From contig JAULBX010026130.1 of the NCBI GenBank assembly GCA_032358255.1, forward strand, positions 1 to 52,009: DNA of 52,009 bases, written 5' to 3'. Positions within the stretch are counted from its first letter, which is position 1; every line of letters begins with the position of its first letter. Positions 43,809-52,009 of the stretch are shown in pieces. The position numbers and the translations under genes were made by a program. This DNA is from Heterotrichella gracilis (taxonomy: Eukaryota; Sar; Xanthophyceae; Tribonematales; Xanthonemataceae). The notes under the pieces are model-generated. The model had not been told where the DNA came from. It was given only the letters and a program-made list of their open reading frames with translations, and did no database searches.

Positions 43809-44039
43809 TAATGAAGTTCCCAAGCTTGCCTGTTTTGCAAGATTTACTCAGGGTTCAACTCTAACTAGTTCAATGGGTTTCAACTGATCGAAAACTGTCG
43901 TCGTAAGCAAATTAAAGTGACAAAAGTTGTTGAACTCCTGGACATAAGGCTGAGCTGGTTGGGATGTTAAATATTTAGGGCGTTTACCGGACGCTCGGGG
44001 TCCACGAATGTATGGTACTTAGTAGCCTACTCTACCGGG

Positions 44040-46250
44040 TAGAGTAGACCAGGTAGACCAGGTGGGTGGGGTGCGGCAGCGCGGGTAGGGGATGTCGGGC
44101 AGTGTGGATAATTATGTGGTTTCACCAGGTCTGTTTGAGCTTGCGTACCCTTGTAGGGTTATTTTTCAAGCAGTGCACGACGTCCACCCTCTAAATGTGC
44201 TCCATGCCTTTGGCAGACCCTGCGGCAGACAACAAACTCTGGTCACCTCCTTGATTGATTGGCATTTTCCTGTGTATTTCAGATTGCTGTCCATGCTGCA
44301 TATTGCCCCATGTATGTGAAAACGTGTGTAGGCGTGTGTAGATTAACTACAGACATCATTGCTGACGTGGCGTACGGCTATCCTGTGGGGATCCGCATCG
44401 ATGATACGTCACACCTCTTGTGCACACCTGCTGATAGGTGAAACCCCATGTGCACACCTGTACTCTGTGGCATATGGAATCCAGGCAGCGACTCGTCCGC
44501 CAACAAGCATCCTGCATCTACTGCAACTGTTGAAACACTAAGGGTACTGAGGCTGTCGCCCAGTGACAAGTGAAACTTAACGTACTACATGTGCACTCAC
44601 ACGCTGATATCCTTTTACACAGCCAGTTGTACTGGTTCCTGTATCATACAGATCTGCGGCAGATCTGTACAACGAGGCCCCAATGGAGGATTGTCATGCA
44701 TATACCTTACAGTGTATTTCATTGCATCTTGAAGTGCACTACATGTAGCTAATATACTCGCATCCCTCTGCAGAATTGTCCACCGAGCGCCCAATTAAAG
44801 TTACGCGGCATTTAGCGCATAATGAGCGGTGCCGCATGTTTCACCTATTTCACCTCCTCTTCGACTCCCACAAATACCTCCCGCAACCAAATGAAAACCC
44901 TAAACCCTCTTTTTTTTGCCGACCAAAAGCACCAACAGTCCCTCACCTCATCCCTCGTATATTTCACCACCAGTTAACCAGTACATCTGTGCTTACTGCA
45001 TATTTCTCCCTTGGCAGATGATGACACCACCATTAGAGCAGACCTGGTGCGCCTAATAGACCCCATCAGCCCCCTTGGATAGCTCGCTCAGAGCAACCAT
45101 TGCACTGTTTACGCTGCTCCTGATTGCGGAGTTTGAAACCACAGCCCACACCCTGACGCTGTGCTTGGCGGAAATTACGGACATTAGAATTTAAACCCTA
45201 CACGAGGGTTGTCCCTTGGTGTGTGTACGTGTCTGTGCCGCATGCAATTGGCTCGGAGTTGACTCAATGAGGTAATGTAACTGTTGCCCTGCACCTTCAC
45301 GCTACTCATACCCATTACAATGCATGGATTACACTGTACTAGGATTATGATGGGATCATGCTCCAATTTCTTCACGCAAGCAATTGAGAAGCCCTCAATT
45401 GAGCTGGCGTTCACTGATCAAGCAGGCTGGACAACGCTGCACCCACTTATCTGTACAAATAGTAATACTAGTGATGCTATTCATTTTGAAACACTGTTTC
45501 GACTGTAATTTCTCCATTTGTTTTGAAAAACAGCTACTGTTGTCCTGTGGTTGACCAGCTGGAAATCGCTGCACTCGCAGAATTTTAATTATAATTCCAA
45601 TCCATTATATTAAATTTTAATCCATGACAAGGCTGGTGCTGCACTGTCCTGCTGGTTTAGCTGGTTGGGCCAAGGCAAGGAGAGGAAGGCCAGGCTGGGC
45701 CAGGTGGCAAGGAGGGTAAGGCCAGAAGGTGGCGCACGATGACCTGGGCTTTATTTCATAATCTGGGGTGCTGACCCAGTCTGAGAAAACATGGATTGTC
45801 GATAATCCTGTTGGGCTTGCGCACGTCAAACCAGATATCCTCGAGCTTGGCATTTTGTGAATGCACACTGCGAATCCAGGCATTGCGTGCGCACTTCAAT
45901 TGTGTGTAAAATAAGACTCCGGTCTTCTCCTTTGCAGCAGCACCTTGCCATGATGGAGGCGCGCGCCGTGCTGGCGCTGCAGTGCTGCCATAGCTGACAA
46001 AATTCAGGGTGAGTAGGGTGAGCATGGACAAAAGAAGATGGGGAGGTACCGGGTACTCGTGGGAGTCACTGCAGCGCTGGCAGCCATCATAGCAGCGGCG
46101 GCAAGGACAGTGGAGGGAGTGGGAATATTATACTTGAAAAGTAGAGGGCAGGGCTGTAGGATGTTGCCAACTGACGCTGCATTTGCATTGAGGCCTGATG
46201 GTGCGGTTCTCGCCAATGGGTGGGTGATGACTGTGGAGGTGGCATAGGAA
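44040..46250 (+). pseudogene. Degenerate P450 copy (exons 4-9)
   Basis: Order matches the intact gene: exon 4-like 44282-44395 (ACATCATTGCTGACGTGGCG), exon 5-like 44772-44895 (TTGTCCACCGAGCGCCCAAT), exon 6-like 45018-45170 (ATGATGACACCACCATTAGA and TTTGAAACCACAGCCCACAC), exon 7-like 45555-45760 and exon 9-like 45942-46235 (CACCTTGCCATGATGGAGGC). Frameshifts and stops occur in each. 44040-44280 also matches intron 3 of the intact gene. Confidence 0.87.
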
Positions 46251-46784
46251 CCACCAATCAGATGTGATATTACTACCTTCAGTAATATAAGGGACCATTC
46301 TTCTTCTCTGGACCACCCTGCTTTGATCTTATCTGGTAGTACCTATAGTACCCCTGATCTTTATTGTAGCAGATCCTGGACACACATGTATGCCAACATT
46401 TTTAAATGGCCCGCATTGGTTTGAAGTAATTATTGCGTATTGTTGATAGCAGATGACCAAGGATCATGATCATCCCAGTTTAATTATATAAACTATATGC
46501 GCAAATTGCAGATTGAATAGTGCAAATTCAGGCTTAATGTACCTGAGTTGGCTGCCAGCAACATAGGGTTGTGCTCGTCATGTTCATGTCACAGTAAGCA
46601 CCCGGCTAGTGGCCGCCATGTGGGCCCCATACGGCAGTATCAGCGGGCCCACGGATGACCAGCGTAAGTGTAGAACTTATAGTACGTGGGTAACGAAGTT
46701 TAAACTACTGCTTTTCAAATGCTGGCTATAGTATAGAAGCAGGGATTCAAAATACGTAATACGTAGTACGTGATACGCAATACG

Positions 46785-47195
46785 GCAGAATACTTGACTT
46801 GGGACTTGTGCAAAAGCCATAGGGTTGAGTTAGCTAGGTTTAGACTGGGTGCCCATGATTTTGAGGTCGAAACTGGTAGATGGAGACGCGTTGATTATGA
46901 ACATAGGTTGTGCCAGTACTGCACTACAATTAGACAGCATCATGTTGAAGATGAACACCACTTTATTTTTGAATGTCCACTATACCACGACATCCAAGAA
47001 ACGTTTGATAGTTGTTATGATGATATTCCCAGAAACTTGTTTAGCTTTTTCGGTAGTAAATGTGGGGCCAATGTGGCTCCATCAATTCCCAGACTTTTTA
47101 GTGAGCGGGGTGACTTCTTTAAGCGCCTCCAACAGTACTGACTAGTCTCGCGAGCCTGGGTTGGCTCCCTGAATGTGACTGTCAAATAAATCCGT
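46785..47195 (+). mobile_element. LINE copy 2 (3' end)
   Basis: Begins abruptly in the coding tail (AEYLTWDLCKSHRVELARFR) and keeps the open frame to FKRLQQ, then the TGACTGTCAAATAAAT tail. Closely similar to copy 1 at 43300-43700. It is flanked on both sides by ATACG-type sequence. Confidence 0.87.
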
Positions 47196-47414
47196 ATTAC
47201 GTAATACGTGGTAATGCGTATTTATTATCTGCATGGAAACAATACATTAAAATTGCTTTATTTAAATAACACTGACTGGCCATGGTTATGACTGCCTTCA
47301 CATTGACAACCCATCCATGTGGCCTGAATAATGTCTCACAAGGTCACACGCAACCCTCGAATACCAACTAGGACTACTAGGACTCAACACAGCACAGTTC
47401 TACTGTCTATACAG

Positions 47415-47695
47415 TACAAGATTACAAGATTTTATTTGACAGTCACATTCAGGGAGCCAACTCGGGCTCGCGAGACTGTTGGAGGCGCTTAAAGAAGTCA
47501 CCCCGCTCACTAAAAAGTCTGTGAATTAATGGAGCCACATTGGCCCCACGTTTACTACCGAAAAAGCTAAACAAGTTTCTGGAAGTATCATCATAGCAAC
47601 TATGAGACGTTTCTCGGATGTCGTGGTACAGTGGACATTCAAAAATAAAGTGGTGTTCATCTTCAACATGATGCTGTCCAATTGTAGTCTAAGGG
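47415..47695 (-). mobile_element. LINE copy 3 (3' end, inverted)
   Basis: The minus-strand counterpart of copy 2, from the ATCTTGTAATCTTG-type tail up to the DSIMLKMNTTLFLN-encoding frame segment. Copies 2 and 3 face each other with about 220 bases between. Confidence 0.85.
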
Positions 47696-47987
47696 CCAAT
47701 ACCTGCTCATTATAGAAAATGCGCTGGAAATTGACACCTAAATCATATTTAATTTTCAGCGACCTGTTTTGCAAGCAAAATGGTTGCATGAAGTCTTATA
47801 AGCCCAGCGTGTATCCAATATCGTGACTCCTGTGCTAAAATATGTACTTGGAAATATATAATTGGATTAAATCCATTTAACTTATTATCTCACCTATTTT
47901 TGAAAGAGTGTCAGTTAAGCCTTGGCTCTAGGACTGGGGTGAGGCATACCCAGACATGCTAACCTGGCTTCGGAGCTGGAAAGCAAA

Positions 47988-48008
47988 TACTTACTTACTT
48001 ACTTACTC
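47988..48008. repeat. (TTAC)n microsatellite
   Basis: Five to six TTAC units. Confidence 0.9.
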
Positions 48009-48282
48009 ACCTATTTTTCACGTATTCTCTGAATTAAACAAAAAGATGTGGTATTACGTATTATTCTTTAGCAATACGTGGTATTTTGAATCCCTGTATA
48101 AATTTATTAATACTATACAATTACTGAATCTCCGCCTGCACAGCAGTGAGCAGTTGAGCGGGTACTACTCCCATGGGTGCACCATCTGATTTGTGAAGGA
48201 CCAAGTTCTTCCATTGTAAGCAGATGATCTTAATACTTTCGTTCATGGCCTGGGTACCATTTATTGCAGTTACATTATTTCA

Positions 48283-49067
48283 AGATTTATTTGACAATCA
48301 CATGCAGAGAGCCAACCCGGGCTCGCAAGACTGTTGAGGGCGCTTACAAAAAGTCACCTCGCTTGCTAAATCAATTGTCTATTAAGTGAGCCACATTGGA
48401 CCCACATTTACTGCCAAAACAACGTTGGTACTAAACAAATTTCTGAAAATTCCATTATAGCAGCTGCGAAATAATTCTCTAACATCGTGGTATAGCGGAT
48501 ATTCAAAAATAAAATGGTGTTCGTCTTCAACATGATGCTGTCTATGCTGTCCAAGTGTCTTGCAATATTTGTACAACCTATGCTCATAATCAATGCGCCT
48601 CCATCTACCAATTTCAATCTCAAGGGCACCCATCCTAAACCTAGCCAACTCAACCCTATGGCTTTTGCACAAGTCCCAAGTCAAATATTCTGCCATTGAT
48701 CCCCAATTACCACCGTATATGCCGACATGTTGCACAATTTTCCTACTCGCATTGACTGTGTTTGACCTCCGATATGCCAGCTTCGCTGTTTCCATTAGCT
48801 CCTCAATCTCTAGCGCTTCGGGGCTGGGTGTCAGGACAGGTGCGCCACAAGGCTGGCTTGCTATCGCACTGGCATTAACCATCTCCCCGAGGGGTGTGTG
48901 GCCATGTGCCTGGGGGTGCGCGTGCTCTAATTGAGTTTTGGTGGGCCAGGGAATGAAGTAGATGGAGTGATTCAGGAGGCAATCACAGGCAGGGCAGCTA
49001 CGGCTCATCGGCTTGGTCCACCGAACCTCAATTAGAGCACGCGCACCCCCAGGCACATGGCCACACA
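48283..49067 (-). mobile_element. LINE copy 4 with 5' inversion
   Basis: The minus-strand body 48283-48935 encodes the same tail (MAEYLTWDLCKSHRVELARF, HHVEDEHHFIFEYPLYHD) with gaps. At its 5' side (48945-49067) the next upstream LINE segment is present in the opposite (+) orientation. This creates an exact 41-bp inverted repeat (48895-48935 and 49027-49067) around 91 bases. The arrangement matches a twin-priming 5' inversion. Confidence 0.85.
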
Positions 49068-49870
49068 TTAATAACCTAGCCTAGTAGTACTGCCTGTTTC
49101 CTTGAACTCCACCATGCGGTTGAAAAATTTCAAAATATGCTCTGCCGCACAAAATGCAAGGGCAGCCTACCCACTTCGCTGTACATCATAAACTTTGCGG
49201 TTTAATTCCTGACCTCTCATAATTTGCGGAAAAATAGCTTGCACAATTACAAGAACCTCACACCATAATTGCATGTACTGTGTTCTTCACACTTCACAAC
49301 TGTAGGAAAGCACTGGTAAAACCAACGTATCAAATTACTGACATTTCATTTATTGTTCGTTATCATTGCACATCTGCGCATATACCAGTAGAGATTGGAG
49401 GGGTGTGCTTTGGCAGTAAAACCCATGCTCAGAGTGTGAATTCAGCCATCCAGAGCATTACAATCAGCAAATTAATTAGTGAAACCACATATTTTAACTT
49501 ATAATTTATATGAATCTTGTAAATCTCGTAAAATAGCAAACTTAAGTTTGTTGAATACTTACAGGAATTTTGAGACAGTTATTATTAACAAGAATTTATA
49601 ACTGTTAACCGGGGTTGGGTTCACCTCAGCCTTTCGAACGTCTAGGCTTTCGGAAGCCCGATGCAAGTGTGTACACATAGTTTCCGGATTACAAGTAGAT
49701 ATCTCGCAAGTCAGCCAATAGCTGCTGGGGTTCAGGTCCGTTGGCGGCCATCTCAGGTGGCATCTGCCTACCACCCTCGGTGAACCACTGGGTGAACGGC
49801 AGCAATGTACTCAAATGCCTGCACTCAAGTGCCTGCAGCAGAGGGGAACATCTGTTCCCGGGATTGGGTT
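49068..49870. other. No gene seen
   Basis: AT-rich, with several CTTGTAAAT fragments near 49512 that may be another LINE tail scrap. No coding region supported. Confidence 0.45.
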
Positions 49871-50830
49871 CACCTCACTCTTGCCCATCATTCAATCTTT
49901 CACCCTGGAAAAGAAATAAATTTTCATTTACATGCTCAGACACCCCACACACACATCCCAGTTTCAGCCTTCACTTCATTCACTCCTTCAATTTGGAAGA
50001 GAAATACAATGTCTTTTCCAGGCCAGACCCCAAGATCAGGCTTCACTTCGTTCAATCCTTCACTTTTGGAAACGCAATGGTTTTGTGTGTCGAAAACCTG
50101 TTTGCCGTTAGGCTATTCCCGATCCGGCAATCAACCACAAGTGCGGACTCCCCAATCGCGTGGCCGCAACCGTCGATCGTAACGGACATAGGGACTGCGA
50201 GCCAAGTTGTACATACGAACTGGTAGCGAGCGACTGCAGTTTAAGCGTTGTTATTTCGTATATTTTCGGAAACATCATCAACCGTCATGATCACACCACT
50301 GACACGGCTCTCGCACTGAAAACAATAAAACAAAATACATGCCATGGGGGCTGAGCAGGCGGATACTGATGGGACAAGGCTGAAACTGGGCTGTTGAGCC
50401 TAAAATTGAAAATGTATTTGTTTTACAGAGTGAACGAATGAATGAAGGGAAAGCCTGGGAAACAGAATGTATTTCTATTCCAGCTTGACGGATCGAATCA
50501 AGGGTAATAAGATAATAATAGAACTATTATTATCTTATTACCCTCGATTGAATGAAGTGAAGGGTTGAACCTGGGGGGTGGGTGGCTGAGCCTGGAAAAG
50601 CAATTGCATGCCACTTCCAGGTTTGAAGGATTGAATGAAGCGAAGGTGCCCTGGTGCGAGCCAGTGGTCCCTGAACTCCGCCTTTGTGCGTCCCCTTTCT
50701 TTCTTTCTTTCTAAAGGGCTGAATCAGGGGGGTGGGTGGTTGAGCCTGGAAAAGAAATTGTATGTCTTTTCCAGGTTGAAGGATTGAATGAAGTGAAGGC
50801 TGGAACCCGGGGGGTGGCTGAGCCTGAGTG
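49870..50830. repeat. Field of hairpin-bearing repeats in two orientations
   Basis: Units contain TTGAAGGATTGAATGAAGTG and CCTGGAAAAG...CTTTTCCAGG, the latter able to form a 9-10 bp stem. Plus-orientation units are at about 50440-50500, 50550-50650 and 50710-50830; opposite-orientation units are at about 49880-50075. A TTTC run (50697-50712) and a perfect 21-bp inverted repeat (50501-50521 with 50524-50544) lie inside. Confidence 0.8.
50501..50544. repeat. Perfect 21-bp hairpin with 2-base loop
   Basis: AGGGTAATAAGATAATAATA plus G, then AA, then the exact reverse complement. It lies within the repeat field. Confidence 0.95.
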
Positions 50831-51071
50831 AAAGAAAGGGAATTGGTGAATACGGCTGCATGTATAAGAACTTCATGAATACACTGTGAACTGCATGAAT
50901 TCACATTGAAGTCGTTGAAAGAATAAGAAGTTGTTGGTGTAAACCCCTCGTACTAGCGCTGCACGGTGATGTGCGTGCCGGATGCAGCGTCCTTGGGCGT
51001 AAAATTATCTTGTGTCCATTGTCTTGTCAGCAACCAGCGCTGCACATTTTTGTCATCTCAGTGTACCCAGT

Positions 51072-51100
51072 CCACTCTGCGGACAAAGTCCGCAGAGTGG
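51072..51100. repeat. Perfect 13-bp hairpin
   Basis: CCACTCTGCGGAC, loop AAA, then GTCCGCAGAGTGG. No gene nearby, so a transcription role is unproven. Confidence 0.95.
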
Positions 51101-51531
51101 GTTGGGCACGCGAATCCAGCCGATTGGGCCAATGGGAGAGCACGGAGCGCCAGGCGGTCGAGTAAGTTCCCATTAAAACTTAAAACGTAACTTCCAAATT
51201 TTGCAAGAATCCACTTTGGCAAGAGCCACTAGTTGGTTTCCTGCCAGCCTGTTTCCCCAACATTGTTTTGCTCGTAAGAGCTTTTTATATTCTTTATATG
51301 CAAAAGTTGTGCAAGAGATTTAGCACAGGCTGGCTTCAGCCATTATGGTAGGGACACGTGAGGGAATGGCCAGCCTCTGAGGCTTGGCTCTCTCTCACTT
51401 TGTCTCTTCCTCAACCAACACCCTCATTCTTGAGATGAGGAGCGTAGTTATTTATTAATATATAAATTTCCAAAAACAAGTGAGGACGGTACTCAGAAGA
51501 AAGAACAAAAGGATGTCACATGGCAATGGGT

Positions 51532-51547
51532 AAAAAAAAAAAAAAAA
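51532..51547. repeat. Poly(A) run
   Basis: Sixteen A bases. It could be the tail of an old retroposed copy, but no source body is visible immediately upstream. Confidence 0.7.
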
Positions 51548-51742
51548 GTGGGTTCCACTAGGTGTATAGGTGCTGACCAGCGTTGCTGACCATCCAAAAC
51601 AGCGTGAGCATTCGTTTCCCCTTGACATACAATGCATTCACCATGAGCCATTCATATGGATATTGAGAAAAGGAGTGACTTTATTGCCGGATATTTCTGG
51701 ACAACTTCAACTGGCCAATGATGACAGTTACATCTCTTGTGA

Positions 51743-52009
51743 GACAGTCGTGCAGTTGTGCATTTAAAAGCATTCAATAAAGAGGACGAACAAATGCATA
51801 GCTGTTTTGTTGACTTTAAAAATGCGTTTGACACTGTCCCTAGAGCACAGCTTTGGGAACACCTTCACCAGCTAGGTATTGGAGGCAGTTTTCTGAGCGC
51901 GCTCATAAGCATGTACAGGAATGTGCAGGCACGTGTGCAGACACCTACAGAGGGCCTTACGCCCTTGTTCCATTGTTCATTAGGGGTCAAGCAAGGTTGC
52001 CCGTTGTCA
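51743..52009 (+). mobile_element. Non-LTR reverse transcriptase fragment, cut by window end
   Basis: The open frame from 51743 to the window end encodes CFVDFKNAFDTVPRAQLWEH (motif A, with the catalytic Asp in VDF) and LGVKQGCPLS (motif B) of a LINE-type reverse transcriptase. A stop precedes at about 51740, and no typical upstream RT motifs were found in frame, so the left side is truncated or frameshifted. It may be the same family as the 3' ends at 43-49 kb, but no shared segment proves it. Confidence 0.85.

Larger units (their letters stand above)
46740..48096. mobile_element. Putative composite element with hAT-like ends, LINE ends inside
   Basis: The left end CAGGGATTCAAAATACGTAA and right end GTATTTTGAATCCCTG are inverse over about 16 bp. 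Subterminal ATACGTAATACG repeats lie at both ends and flank an inner LINE copy. No clear 8-bp target duplication (TATAGAAG against TATAAATT). Terminal motifs resemble the MITE at 37499. The unit may be two nested insertions rather than one element. Confidence 0.55.

Overview
The window looks like nuclear DNA of a green alga, most likely a chlorophycean of the Chlamydomonadales type. The evidence is intron-rich genes with short GC-rich exons and GT-AG introns, plastid-type proteins with plant-like sequence (SppA protease, Trp/Tyr permease family), Ser-Pro-Pro-type hydroxyproline-rich wall proteins, scattered TTTAGGG-type tracts in introns, and non-LTR retrotransposon debris. A genus cannot be fixed from this sequence alone; Haematococcus or a relative would be a guess.

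Layout. 1260-4321 (+): five-exon gene for an ER-luminal MSAP/canopy-type saposin-like protein. 5258-12202 (-): a 13-exon gene for chloroplast signal peptide peptidase A (SppA), tail-to-tail with the first gene. 14118-16296 (-): two-exon plastid-targeted tryptophan/tyrosine-permease-like transporter. 17900-22734 (+): nine-exon cytochrome P450, apparently intact, divergent from the permease. 24312-46250: a decaying tandem array in which P450 remnants on + alternate with proline-rich secreted-protein genes on -. ECM gene A (24312-26856) has a frame problem, gene B (31725-35536) is intact in my model, and gene C (37266-41501, two domains) carries several lesions. P450 remnants lie at 28060-30500, 36700-36960 and 44040-46250. 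36.5-52 kb also holds LINE 3' ends in both orientations, hAT-like terminal-inverted-repeat elements, perfect hairpins, a hairpin-bearing repeat field, and at the right edge a non-LTR reverse transcriptase running out of the window.

The most striking signal is structural. Most exons of the three multi-exon genes are accompanied, inside the adjacent intron, by one or more decayed copies of an exon edge together with its splice site (ghost exons). I found about two dozen such copies across the MSAP, SppA and P450 genes. They look like junction-spanning tandem duplications at different stages of decay; a few keep an open reading frame. The second main signal is the P450/wall-protein array, where one gene pair has been copied about four times and most copies are breaking down. 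The wall proteins carry a repeated domain of about 150 residues that I cannot name with certainty.

All exon boundaries were derived by hand from splice consensus, reading phase and family similarity; no alignment or expression data were available.
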